Below are positions 42,555 through 50,931 of a DNA stretch of 64,000 nucleotides, one piece after another. How positions within the stretch are numbered: the stretch's first letter is position 1; each line of letters starts with the position of its first letter. Position numbers and translations under genes: made by a program. This DNA comes from Falsiroseomonas sp050563545. Lineage in GTDB: Bacteria > Pseudomonadota > Alphaproteobacteria > Acetobacterales > Acetobacteraceae. A model generated the notes under the pieces. It worked only from the letters and a program-made list of their open reading frames with translations. It made no database searches and was not told the DNA's origin. The stretch spans positions 168,267 through 232,266 of the forward strand of contig NZ_JBNXUM010000009.1 in assembly GCF_050563545.1 (NCBI RefSeq), given 5' to 3'.

Positions 42555-42745
42555 GCCGCCATGACTAGACCCGGATCCGGCTGGTTGTCGTCAGCCCGAT
42601 GGCCCGGCGCTTCACGCCCTGGCGCGCCCACCTTCGGTGCGCACACCCAGGCTGATCGCGGGCCGGCGCCTGATCCGCGAAGGCGACATCGCCGCCGCGG
42701 CGAATCCGGCCGCTCGAATGACGGCGTGCCGGGGCGCGCGGAACG

Positions 42746-43435
42746 CTACCGCCCGTGATAGGCGCCCTCGCGCGCCGCGTTGTCGCCGGCGCCGAGCGCG
42801 CTCCGCGCCGCCGCGGTCGCGACGTTGAACGCGTCCTCCACCATGCGCAGCGAGCCCTGGTGCTCGGAGTAGATGCGGATCAGCCCCATCGCCTCGGGCC
42901 GCGCGAAGTCGCCGAGCAGTTCGGCCGCCAGCGGCGACCAGGTCGTCACCGTCGCGCCCATCGCCGTCAGCCGCGCCACCGCGGCCATTTCCGACCGCTC
43001 GTCGAGCGAGGCGGAGGCGTCGAGCACCACATGGACCTGGTAGCCCTCGGCCAGCGCGGATTGCGCGGTGAAGGCGACGCATTGCTCCGTCGTGATCCCC
43101 GCCATGATCAGCTGGCGGCGCCCGGTCGCGCGCACGGCGTCGGCGTAGCCCGGCGCCTCCCACGCGCCGACGGAGGAGCGGTTGATGAAGCGCATCTCCG
43201 GGATGATCGCCTCGATTTCCGTCATCTCCGCGCCGAGATAGGTGCGCCCCGAGCGGTCGCCCGTGCCGAAGGTCGGCAGGCCGAAGAGCTTCGCGACCTT
43301 CGCCAGCGCGATGGCGTTGTTGCGCAGGATCCCGGGCTCGATGGAGCGGCAGGCCGACATCAGCCCGTGCATGTAGTCGATCGGCAGGAAGACCGCGTTG
43401 GCGGGGTCGAGCCGCGGCGGGACGGTCGTGGTCAT
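42746..43435 (-). CDS. Isochorismatase-family hydrolase
   Basis: Cysteine hydrolase of 229 residues of the isochorismatase superfamily, of the nicotinamidase/YcaC-like type. The catalytic Cys is in GITTEQCVAFTAQSALAEGYQV, the acid in FLPIDYMHGLM (Asp), and a conserved Lys region in LAKVAKLFGLPTF. The usual GVWTNVCV-like loop is replaced by TTEQCV. The start is ATG 43435 after AAAGGA. It is transcribed away from nothing but lies 101 bases after the AraC gene on the same strand, which may control it. Substrate unknown. Confidence 0.87.
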   Translation of the reverse strand: MTTTVPPRLDPANAVFLPIDYMHGLMSACRSIEPGILRNNAIALAKVAKLFGLPTFGTGDRSGRTYLGAEMTEIEAIIPEMRFINRSSVGAWEAPGYADAVRATGRRQLIMAGITTEQCVAFTAQSALAEGYQVHVVLDASASLDERSEMAAVARLTAMGATVTTWSPLAAELLGDFARPEAMGLIRIYSEHQGSLRMVEDAFNVATAAARSALGAGDNAAREGAYHGR

Positions 43436-43536
43436 GGGTGGTGGGTTCCTTTCCGGCGGTTGCACCGCCCGCCGCCTAGCCCCGCCCCGCCCCGCGCGTC
43501 GTGCCCGATCCTGCGCCGAGGTGACCGATCCTGCGG

Positions 43537-44418
43537 TCATGCCATCCGGGCGCGCCGCCAGTCGCGCGGCGCGACGCCGGTCTCCTGCCGGAAGGCGCGC
43601 GCCAGCGCCTGGCCGGAATCGTAGCCGACCGCCATCGCGACCTCGGTCACGGAGAGCCTGCCCTGCTCCAGCAGCGCCGCCGCGCGCCGGATGCGCAGCT
43701 GCTTCTGGTAGCGGTGCGGCGGCACGCCGAGCGAGGCGGCGAAGGCCCGCGCGAAATGCTGCGGCGAGAGGCGCACCAGCGCGGCAAGCGCCGCGAGCGA
43801 GAGCGTCGCCGCCGGCTGCTCCGCGATGGCCTCGGTCGCGACCCGCACCTGCCACGGCGCCAGCCCGCCGCGGCGCGGCGGCGGCTTCTCGCCCGCCAGC
43901 CGCGCCAGCTCGTCCAGCAGCAGGTGCAGCGCGCCGTCCACGCGCAGCCGGCTGTCCTCGCCCGCCGCCGCCGCATGCCACAGCGCCTGCACGAGGTGAT
44001 CGGCCAGCGGGCTGAAGAAGGGGGCGGCCGCCAGCGCGCCGAGGTCGCCCGGCCGCGCGCGGTCCGGCAGGGAATCGCCCAGGCTGGCCGCGCCGATGGA
44101 GAGCGTGCGGATGACGTGCCGCGTGCGCACGGTCAGCGCCGTCGCGGTGCGCGGCGGCACCAGCCACAGCGAGCGCACCGGCGCCACGCCGTCGAAGCGC
44201 CCGGCGCCCCAGACCTTGCGCAGCCCGATCCCCGCGACCTGCGGCTGCACCAGCAGCAGCTCGTCAGCCGGCGCGCTGCCGTACTCGCCGGGCGGCTGCG
44301 CGATCTCCATGAGGTGCCCGGCCCGGCCCAGCAGCGCCTGGTGGCGGACATAGTCCCGCAGCGCAGGCGCGCGGTACTGCGCGGCGATGCCGGCTGAGAG
44401 CGGCGCGGGGTCGGTCAT
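43537..44418 (-). CDS. AraC-family transcription regulator
   Basis: A 293-residue activator with an N-terminal ligand or sensor domain (about residues 1-185) and two C-terminal helix-turn-helix units: SLAALAALVRLSPQHFARAFAASLGVPPHRYQKQLRIRRA and SVTEVAMAVGYDSGQALARAFRQETGVAPRDWRR. The start is ATG 44418. The likely target is the isochorismatase-type gene just downstream; the inducer is unknown. Confidence 0.92.
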   Translation of the reverse strand: MTDPAPLSAGIAAQYRAPALRDYVRHQALLGRAGHLMEIAQPPGEYGSAPADELLLVQPQVAGIGLRKVWGAGRFDGVAPVRSLWLVPPRTATALTVRTRHVIRTLSIGAASLGDSLPDRARPGDLGALAAAPFFSPLADHLVQALWHAAAAGEDSRLRVDGALHLLLDELARLAGEKPPPRRGGLAPWQVRVATEAIAEQPAATLSLAALAALVRLSPQHFARAFAASLGVPPHRYQKQLRIRRAAALLEQGRLSVTEVAMAVGYDSGQALARAFRQETGVAPRDWRRARMA

Positions 44419-44473
44419 GACGGGCCTTCGTCGTTCCGCCGCGATATGGGATCGGGCACGGCCGGCAGAAGCC

Positions 44474-45337
44474 TCAGCCCGGCGGCAGGCGCCCGAGGCT
44501 CAGCGCCAGCAACTCCGGCGAGGCGAAGTCGGGGAAGCGGCGCACCATCTCCGCGACCACCGCGCGCTGGTCCACCGGGCCCGTCGCGACCATCGGCTGC
44601 ACCGCCTCGAGATACGACACCAGGCGCGGGATCTCGCGCGCCGTCGCGGGCTCGCCATGGCCGACCAGGAAGGTCACGTCGCCCCGCGACTCCAGCCCGC
44701 GCAGCGCGGCGATCCAGGCCTCGAGCCGGCGCGACACATAGGCATGCACGCCGTTGTAGAAGATGTCCTGCACAACGACGGCCGACGCGCCCGGGATCTC
44801 CACCACCATGATCTCCGGCGCCTCGGTGTCGCGGACATAGGAGACCGCCATCTCCACCCCGCCGAGCCTGAGCGCGCCCGGCGCCTGCACCCCGACGCGC
44901 GGCACCGCCGGCGCGAAAGGCAGCGAGGCCGCGATGGAAGGCCCCGCGGCGCGCATCAGCTCCGCCGTCGCCGGGCCGGCCAGAACCTCGGGCAGGCCGG
45001 CCGCCGTCAGCCCCGCCCAGTGGTCGGGATGGAAGTGGCTGAGCAGCACCGCCTGCAGCGGCTTGCCGAGCCCGTCGAGCAGCGCGCGGATCTCCCCGCC
45101 CGCCGCCGGCGTCAGTCCGCCATCCACCAGCACCAGCCCCGACGGACCCTCGATCACATGCGCCGCCACATGGAAGCCGTCCGCGGCCGAGACATAGCTG
45201 TGGATCGTCGCGGCGGGATGCGCCGCGGTCACCACCCGCGCGCCGGCGGCGGTGGCGCGCCGCAGCGGCGCCTGCGCCCAGGCCGAGGGCGCCAGCAGCG
45301 GCAGCGCGGCGAGCGAGAGAAGGGAACGACGCTTCAT
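44474..45337 (-). CDS. Exported metallo-beta-lactamase-fold hydrolase
   Basis: Metallo-hydrolase of 287 residues with a Sec/Tat-type signal (MKRRSLLSLAALPLLAPSAWAQA). The metal motif is HFHPDHW with His101, His103, Asp105 and His106, joined by the later DIFYN aspartate region and VGHGEP histidine, so the dinuclear zinc site is complete. LVLVDGGLTPAAGGEI is the usual beta-strand before it. It is divergent from a TetR gene, with a shared 82-base region containing two operators. Beta-lactamase activity is not implied; substrates in this family are diverse. Confidence 0.9.
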   Translation of the reverse strand: MKRRSLLSLAALPLLAPSAWAQAPLRRATAAGARVVTAAHPAATIHSYVSAADGFHVAAHVIEGPSGLVLVDGGLTPAAGGEIRALLDGLGKPLQAVLLSHFHPDHWAGLTAAGLPEVLAGPATAELMRAAGPSIAASLPFAPAVPRVGVQAPGALRLGGVEMAVSYVRDTEAPEIMVVEIPGASAVVVQDIFYNGVHAYVSRRLEAWIAALRGLESRGDVTFLVGHGEPATAREIPRLVSYLEAVQPMVATGPVDQRAVVAEMVRRFPDFASPELLALSLGRLPPG

Positions 45338-45356
45338 CGGATCGGGCTCCGTTTTC

Positions 45357-45372
45357 TTGAACAGACATTCAA
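45357..45372. promoter_or_regulatory. Operator-like palindrome 1 (TTGAAC...TTCAA)
   Basis: TTGAACAGACATTCAA, a near-symmetric 16-mer with arms TTGAA / TTCAA, in the divergent promoter region between the metallo-hydrolase and TetR genes. Confidence 0.62.
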
Positions 45373-45384
45373 CAAATGCGGTTA

Positions 45385-45400
45385 TTGAACGTGCAGTCAA
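45385..45400. promoter_or_regulatory. Operator-like palindrome 2
   Basis: TTGAACGTGCAGTCAA matches palindrome 1 at 12 of 16 positions, 28 bases centre to centre, 20 bases before the TetR start. Probable second binding site of the TetR protein. Confidence 0.6.
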
Positions 45401-45419
45401 GATATCTTATCGCCTCCGC

Positions 45420-46040
45420 ATGACCCGAACCGGCCGGCCGCGCGAATTCGACGAGGCCGCGGTCCTCGACACCGCCATGCGGCTCTTCTGGCGCCACGGC
45501 TACGAACGCACCGCGATCGGCGACCTCGTCGAGGCGACGGGCGTGCTGCGCGGCAGCCTCTACGCCGCCTTCGGCGACAAGCGCGGGCTCTTCCTCGCCG
45601 CGCTCGCGCATTACCGCCAGGGCTGGCTCGGCCTGCTGGCGCCGCTGGCCGAGGGCCCCGTGCTGCCCGGGCTGAAGGCGATGATCCTGCAAGCCGTCCA
45701 CGCCGCGGCGACGCCCGGCGGCTGCGGCTGCCTCGTCGGCAACACGATCGGCGAGGGCCTGGTGGAGGACCCGGAGATCCAGCGCGCCGTCGCCGGCACG
45801 ATCGAGGCCGTGCTCGGCACGCTCGCCGCCGCGCTCGGCCGCGGCCAGGCCGGCGGCGAGGTCGCCGCGACCCGCCGGCCGGAGGCGCAGGCGGTGATGG
45901 TGCTGGCTGCACTGCAGGGCGCGCTGCTGCTGGCCCGCGCCGGCCAGGCGGAGACGGCGCTGGCCGCCGCGGTGGACGCCGCCCTGGACGGGCTGCGCGC
46001 CGCGCCCGCGCATGGACCCGCCGCGCCGGGCGAGGCATAA
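45420..46040 (+). CDS. TetR-family repressor
   Basis: A 206-residue regulator with an N-terminal helix-turn-helix (GRPREFDEAAVLDTAMRLFWRHGYERTAIGDLVEATGVLRGSLYAAFGDKRGLF), the common AcrR-like TetR start, and a helical C-terminal ligand domain. The start is ATG 45420. The two 16-bp palindromes between it and the divergent metallo-hydrolase gene are its likely sites, so it probably represses itself and that gene. The cysteine-rich loop AATPGGCGCLVGNTIGEG is a common subgroup mark (TetR_C_39-like), sometimes linked with redox or thiol-responsive relatives, but the inducer is unknown. Confidence 0.93.
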   Translation: MTRTGRPREFDEAAVLDTAMRLFWRHGYERTAIGDLVEATGVLRGSLYAAFGDKRGLFLAALAHYRQGWLGLLAPLAEGPVLPGLKAMILQAVHAAATPGGCGCLVGNTIGEGLVEDPEIQRAVAGTIEAVLGTLAAALGRGQAGGEVAATRRPEAQAVMVLAALQGALLLARAGQAETALAAAVDAALDGLRAAPAHGPAAPGEA

Positions 46041-46104
46041 GGCCCGCGCCTCCGGAAGCCCGACCTGCCGGACCCGACGCCGGCACCAGGATCCGACACC
46101 GCCC

Positions 46105-47226
46105 ATGACCGACCTCGCCCCGCGCCCGGGCTCGCGCCGGACCGATCTCGACCTGCTGCGGGTCGTCGCCTGCTTCGCGATCATCGTGGCGCATGCGACC
46201 CTGATCTTCACGAGTGAGCCGCGCTACCACGTCAAGAGCGCGAGCCCCCACCTCCTCCCCACGGTGATCTACGAGGCGTTCCGGATCGGCACCATCCCGC
46301 TGTTCTTCGCGCTGGCGGGCTGGGGTTCCGTGGTCGCGCTGCGCCGGCGCAGCGGCGCGCGGTTCCTGCGCGACCGGGCGGAGCGCATCCTGCTGCCGCT
46401 CGTCGCGGGCATCCTGCTGCTCGGCCCGATCATCCGCTTCATCGAGCTGCAGCAGGGCCGCAACATCGGGCTGGGCGGCTGGCGCCTGGTGGACCCGCTG
46501 ACGACCGGGCTGCTGGAATTCCTGCCGCGCTACTGGGGACGGCTGAACCTGCTGACCTGGTCGCATCTTTGGTTCCTCGCCTACCTCTTCATCATCTCGG
46601 TCGTGCTGCTGCCGCTGCTGCAGCACCTGGCGCGCCAGGTCGTCTCGATGCGGATGCCCGGGCGGATGCTCGCCTTCCTGCCGGCGCCGGCGCTGGCCGT
46701 CGTCGCCGTCGCGGGCGACGCCTACTGGCCGAACCTGTCGAACCTGGTGCAGGACTGGGGCAGCCTGGTGTTCTACGCGGCCTGCGTGGCGCTCGGCGCC
46801 TGGCTCGCGGCCTGGCCCGGCCTGGAGGGGCGGCTGCGCCAGGACGCCCCGCTGTTCCTGGCACTCGCCGCCCTGGGCTTCGCGCTGATGGTCGCCGCGC
46901 CGGACAGCGTGACGGGGCGCATCGGCGTCGGGCTCTGCGCCTGGGGCGCGATCGGCGCGTCCTTCGGCTATGCCGGGCGCCACCCGCCCGCGGCGAGCCG
47001 CGCGCTGTCCTGGCTCGGCGGGTCCACCATGGCGGTCTATGTGCTGCACCACGTCCCGCTGCTGCTGATCGCTGCGGCGCTGCTGCCGCTCGCGATGCCC
47101 GGCGCCGCGGCCTGGGCGATCATCGTGGTCGCGACGACGGCGATCACGCTCGCCGCCTATCGCTGGCTGGTCGAGCCCTTCGCCGCGCCGCGGCTACTGG
47201 TCGGGATGCCGCGTAGGAAAGCGTGA
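46105..47226 (+). CDS. Acyltransferase 3 family membrane protein
   Basis: Integral membrane acyltransferase of 373 residues with about ten helices, transferring an acyl group onto a cell-surface or soluble substrate. It begins RRTDLDLLRVVACFAIIVAHATLIF, with the catalytic His of this family in the first helix (VAHA), and later has SHLWFLAYLFIISVVLLPLL and STMAVYVLHHVPLLLI. The start is ATG 46105. It overlaps the following gene at GTGATG and is 64 bases after the TetR gene. The acyl substrate cannot be inferred. Confidence 0.87.
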   Translation: MTDLAPRPGSRRTDLDLLRVVACFAIIVAHATLIFTSEPRYHVKSASPHLLPTVIYEAFRIGTIPLFFALAGWGSVVALRRRSGARFLRDRAERILLPLVAGILLLGPIIRFIELQQGRNIGLGGWRLVDPLTTGLLEFLPRYWGRLNLLTWSHLWFLAYLFIISVVLLPLLQHLARQVVSMRMPGRMLAFLPAPALAVVAVAGDAYWPNLSNLVQDWGSLVFYAACVALGAWLAAWPGLEGRLRQDAPLFLALAALGFALMVAAPDSVTGRIGVGLCAWGAIGASFGYAGRHPPAASRALSWLGGSTMAVYVLHHVPLLLIAAALLPLAMPGAAAWAIIVVATTAITLAAYRWLVEPFAAPRLLVGMPRRKA

Positions 47227-48470
47227 TGCGCCCCGCGATCGGCATCGATTTCGGCACGACCAACAGCGTCGTCGCCCTGCTGCGCCCCGATGGCAGTGTC
47301 GAGACGCTGCGCCACCCCACCGGCGAGGTATTCCGCTCCGTCCTCTGCTTCCTCTCCGGAGCCGGGGGCCGCACGCGGCACTTCGCCGGCCCCGCCGCGA
47401 TCGAGGCCTATCTCGAGGATCCGCTGGAAAGCCGGCTGATCATGTCGCTGAAGAGCTACCTCGCGCAGCGCAGCTTCACCGAGACGCAGATCGCCGGCCG
47501 CGCCTGGCGGCTGGAACAGCTGGTCGCGCTGTTCCTGCGCGAGCTCCTCGCCCCCTTCCGCGCCGAGATCGAGGGCGCACGCATCGTCATCGGCCGCCCC
47601 GTCCGCTTCGTCGGCCAGACGCAGGAGGAGGGCCTGGGCGAGCAGCGCCTGCGCGCCGCCTTCGCCGCCGCTGGCATGGAGCAGGTGCAGGTCGCGCTGG
47701 AGCCGGCCGGCGCCGGCCATCGCTTCGCCGCGGGGCTGGATGGCGCGGCGACGGTGCTGGTCGCGGATTTCGGCGGCGGCACCAGCGACTTTTCCGTCCT
47801 GCGCTTCGATCCCGGCCCGCCGCGGCGCGTCACCGCGCTCGGCCATGCCGGCGTCGGCATCGCCGGCGACGCCTTCGACTACCGCATCATGGACCGCGTG
47901 GTCTCGCCCGCGCTCGGCAAGGGCAGCGACTATGCCGTGATGGGCAAGATGCTGCCGGTGCCGATCGGCTGGTATGTCAGCTTCGCGCGCTGGCACCAGC
48001 TGTCGCTGATGCGCGCCCCGCGCACGCTGCGCGACATCGCGAGCGTCGCGCGCACCGCGGCGCATCCCGAACGCCTGCACCGGCTGATCCGGCTGATCGA
48101 GGACGAGGCGGGCTATGCGCTCTATCGCGCCGTCTCCGCGGCCAAGGCCGAGCTGTCGCGGCAGGCCGCGACGGTGCTGCGCTTCACCCACACCGACTTC
48201 GTGCTGGAGGCGCCGATCGCCCGCGCCGAGTTCGAGGACTGGATCGCGCCGGAGCTCGCGCGCATCGCCGGCGCGCTCGACGCCGCGCTGGCCGATGCGG
48301 GGCTTGCCGCGGGCCAGGTGGACCGTGTCTTCCTCACCGGCGGCACCTCGCTGGTGCCGGCGGTGCGGCAGCTGTTCGAGGAGCGCTTCGGCTCGGATCG
48401 CGTGGCCACGGGCGGGGAGTTCGTGTCGGTCGCCGAAGGGCTGGCGTTGATCGCAGGCGAGGCCGTGTAG
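47223..48470 (+). CDS. YegD-like Hsp70-family protein
   Basis: A 415-residue actin-fold ATPase of the Hsp70 family, resembling E. coli YegD. Nucleotide-binding marks are AIGIDFGTTNSVVALLRPDG (phosphate 1) and VLVADFGGGTSDFSVLRFDPG (phosphate 2), with the adenosine-binding VFLTGGTSLVPAVRQLFEERFG at the end. The family's substrate-binding beta-sandwich is absent: the protein ends after the ATPase domain. The GTG at 47223 overlaps the acyltransferase stop. Its role is not known. Confidence 0.88.
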   Translation: MMRPAIGIDFGTTNSVVALLRPDGSVETLRHPTGEVFRSVLCFLSGAGGRTRHFAGPAAIEAYLEDPLESRLIMSLKSYLAQRSFTETQIAGRAWRLEQLVALFLRELLAPFRAEIEGARIVIGRPVRFVGQTQEEGLGEQRLRAAFAAAGMEQVQVALEPAGAGHRFAAGLDGAATVLVADFGGGTSDFSVLRFDPGPPRRVTALGHAGVGIAGDAFDYRIMDRVVSPALGKGSDYAVMGKMLPVPIGWYVSFARWHQLSLMRAPRTLRDIASVARTAAHPERLHRLIRLIEDEAGYALYRAVSAAKAELSRQAATVLRFTHTDFVLEAPIARAEFEDWIAPELARIAGALDAALADAGLAAGQVDRVFLTGGTSLVPAVRQLFEERFGSDRVATGGEFVSVAEGLALIAGEAV

Positions 48471-48638
48471 CCTGCGCGCGCGGCGCCAGCTTCAAGCCGC
48501 TCACCCGTTGGTGATCCCTGGTGCCGGCCCGTCGACGACGTCGCGAACTTGTCACCGGCCGAAACGCCACAAGCTCGCCTCTTCCAGAGTTTTTTCGGCC
48601 TGGCCCGCTGATCCGGCAGGAGGAGGAGGCCTCTGGCG

Positions 48639-50924
48639 ATGCGGACCATCCTTGTCGCGCGGCTTGCGGCGCTTGTCCTGGGCGTCCTGCTCGCGCTGGC
48701 AGCCGATGCGGCACGCGCGGCCGACTGGACCGGCACCTGGGACACGCGCTGGCGTGGCGGGGGCGCGGTGCTCGACCTGCGGCAGGAGGGCGCGCGCGTC
48801 ACCGGCGCCTACCCCCTCTACAACGGCCGGATCGAGGCCGAGGTCCGCGGCCGGGAACTCGAGGGCCGCTGGGTCGAGGGAGACCGCTTCGGCCGCTTCC
48901 TCTTCGTCCTCTCCGATGACGGGCAGTCCTTCATGGGCCGCTTCGACAGCGGGGAGTGGTGGACCGGCGGCCGCGTCGCCCCTGCCGATGCGCGGCTTCC
49001 GGTTGACCAGGCGACGCCGCGGCGCGCGATGCGCACCTTCCTCGCCGCCGCCAACCGCGCCAGGGCCGGCGACGTCGAGGCCTGGGGCGGGGCCGTCGCG
49101 GTGCTCGACTTCGCCGAGGCCGCCGCGCCGATGCGGCCGGGCCAGCTCATCGGGGCGGCACAAGCGCTCTCGGACGCGGTCGACCTCGCGACCTTCCGTC
49201 TCTGGTCCATACCGGGCCGCTCCGCGGAAGGGGACGAGCTCGCGGTCCATCTCGGCCAGGCGGGCACGGACCAGTCGCTGCCGCTGACGTTCCGCCGCCG
49301 CGACGGGCGCTGGTTCATCGTGGCGCCCGAGGCCGGCGTGCTGGCCGAGCGGACCCGCGCCATGCAGGCGGCGCGCGGCGGGACGCCGGCGGCCGATGCG
49401 CATCTCGGCCTGCGCAGCCCGCGCGACGTGTTCCTCACCCTCCTCGACCCGCGCGCGCCGGAGGCGGCGCGGCTTGCCGCCTTCGATTTCTCCGGCATCA
49501 CCGAGCCGGTGCGCGCGCATGAGGGGCGGCTCGCCGCGGAGTATCTGCGCCAGATCCTCGCCCGCATCGGGCCCGTCCTGCCGCAGGAGGTGCCGGACGA
49601 TCCCGCATCTCCCCGGCCCTATGTGCATTTCGAGCATCCGCTCGGCCGCGTCGTGGTGGCGCGCGACACCGAAGCCGCGGCCGCCGAGGCGCCGGCCCAG
49701 TGGCGCGTCGCGCGTGAGACGGTGGAGGCGCTGCGTCCGCTCTACGCCGCCTTCGAGACGATGCCGCCCGACCCCGAGGCCGCCGCCACAGCGCCGCCGC
49801 CTTCCGGCTTCTTCGCGCTGCGGCAGTGGATCGGCAGCCATGCGCCGGCGCTGCTCTCGCGGCTCGGGCCGGTGGAGGCGTGGCAGGTCCTTGGAATCGC
49901 GCTCGTGCTGCTCGGCGGCTGGCTCGTCGGGTTGCTCGCGGGCTGGCCCTCCGCCGCCATCCTGCGCTGGACCTCGGGCGCGCAGCCCGCGGAGGCGGCG
50001 CGGATCCGCTGGCCCGCACGGATCGCGGCGGCGAGCGCGCTCTGGCTCGTCGGCAGCAGCGAGCTCGGCCTGCCGGACGTGGTGCAGACCGCGATGCACC
50101 TCCTCTGCACCACGACGCTCGCCCTCGCCGCGGCCTGGGCGGGCTGGCACCTGGTGGACGCCGTCGCGCGCCGCCTGGCTGGCGTCGCGCAGGGCACGCC
50201 GAGCCAGCTGGACGAGATCATGGTCTCGCTCGTCGCCGGCGCGGCCAAGCTGCTGCTCGTGGTGGGCGCGCTGCTCTGGGTGGCGACCGCGCTCTCGATC
50301 CCGGTGGCCGGCATCATCGCGGGCCTCGGCGTCGGCGGCATCGCCTTCGCCTTCGCCTCGCGCGAGACTCTGCAGAACGTCTTCGGCGCCGGCATCCTGC
50401 TCACCGACCGGCCCTTCAGGCGCGGCGACTGGATCGCGGCGGGCGAGGTCAAGGGCACGGTCGAGAAGGTCGGCATCCGCTCCACCCGCATCCGCACGGC
50501 CGAGGACAGCCTGGTGATCGTGCCGAACGGCAAGCTGGCCGATGCCACGATCAACAACCTCGGCACGCGGCGGCACCGGCTGGCCGCCGGCAAGCTCGTC
50601 ATTGGCTGGGGCGCGGGCGCCGAGCAGGTGGACGCGCTGCTGCAGGGCATCGGCGACATCCTCGCCGCGCGGCCCGAGGTGGTGCCGGAGCGGAGCCTGG
50701 TCGGCGCGACGGGCATCGGGCTCGAGGGGATCGAGGTCGAGTTCAGCGCCTATCTCGCCGCCTCGAGCGCGGCGGCGGAGCGCGCGGCGAAGCACGCGAT
50801 CCTGCGCGAGGTGCTGGCGCTGGCCCATCGGCTCGGCCTTGCGGGGCTTGCGGTCGCGGGCAGCGGGCTGGGCGCCCCGGCGGGTGCCGCGCCCGGGGCG
50901 GCACCGCGCGTGGCGGCGGCATAA
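48639..50924 (+). CDS. Large MscS-type mechanosensitive channel with N-terminal exported domain
   Basis: A 761-residue protein. Residues 1-27 are a signal peptide (LVLGVLLALAADAARAADW), and about 28-115 look like a beta-rich lipocalin-like module (TGTWDTRWRGGGAVLDLRQ). A long periplasmic part precedes several membrane helices from about residue 425. The channel core is MVSLVAGAAKLLLVVGALLW and AGIIAGLGVGGIAFAFASRE, followed by TDRPFRRGDWI, with the C-terminal cytoplasmic beta domain after VEKVGIRSTRIRTAEDSLV. It should open under membrane tension and protect from hypo-osmotic shock. The N-terminal extension is longer than in MscS and of a different type than in MscK. Confidence 0.87.
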   Translation: MRTILVARLAALVLGVLLALAADAARAADWTGTWDTRWRGGGAVLDLRQEGARVTGAYPLYNGRIEAEVRGRELEGRWVEGDRFGRFLFVLSDDGQSFMGRFDSGEWWTGGRVAPADARLPVDQATPRRAMRTFLAAANRARAGDVEAWGGAVAVLDFAEAAAPMRPGQLIGAAQALSDAVDLATFRLWSIPGRSAEGDELAVHLGQAGTDQSLPLTFRRRDGRWFIVAPEAGVLAERTRAMQAARGGTPAADAHLGLRSPRDVFLTLLDPRAPEAARLAAFDFSGITEPVRAHEGRLAAEYLRQILARIGPVLPQEVPDDPASPRPYVHFEHPLGRVVVARDTEAAAAEAPAQWRVARETVEALRPLYAAFETMPPDPEAAATAPPPSGFFALRQWIGSHAPALLSRLGPVEAWQVLGIALVLLGGWLVGLLAGWPSAAILRWTSGAQPAEAARIRWPARIAAASALWLVGSSELGLPDVVQTAMHLLCTTTLALAAAWAGWHLVDAVARRLAGVAQGTPSQLDEIMVSLVAGAAKLLLVVGALLWVATALSIPVAGIIAGLGVGGIAFAFASRETLQNVFGAGILLTDRPFRRGDWIAAGEVKGTVEKVGIRSTRIRTAEDSLVIVPNGKLADATINNLGTRRHRLAAGKLVIGWGAGAEQVDALLQGIGDILAARPEVVPERSLVGATGIGLEGIEVEFSAYLAASSAAAERAAKHAILREVLALAHRLGLAGLAVAGSGLGAPAGAAPGAAPRVAAA

Positions 50925-50931
50925 CGCGGTC

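Noticed and set aside
42555..42745. A small gene between the YbaK-type and isochorismatase-type genes
   Set aside because: Open frames here are low-complexity Arg/Ala runs with no start context; it looks like ordinary intergenic sequence.
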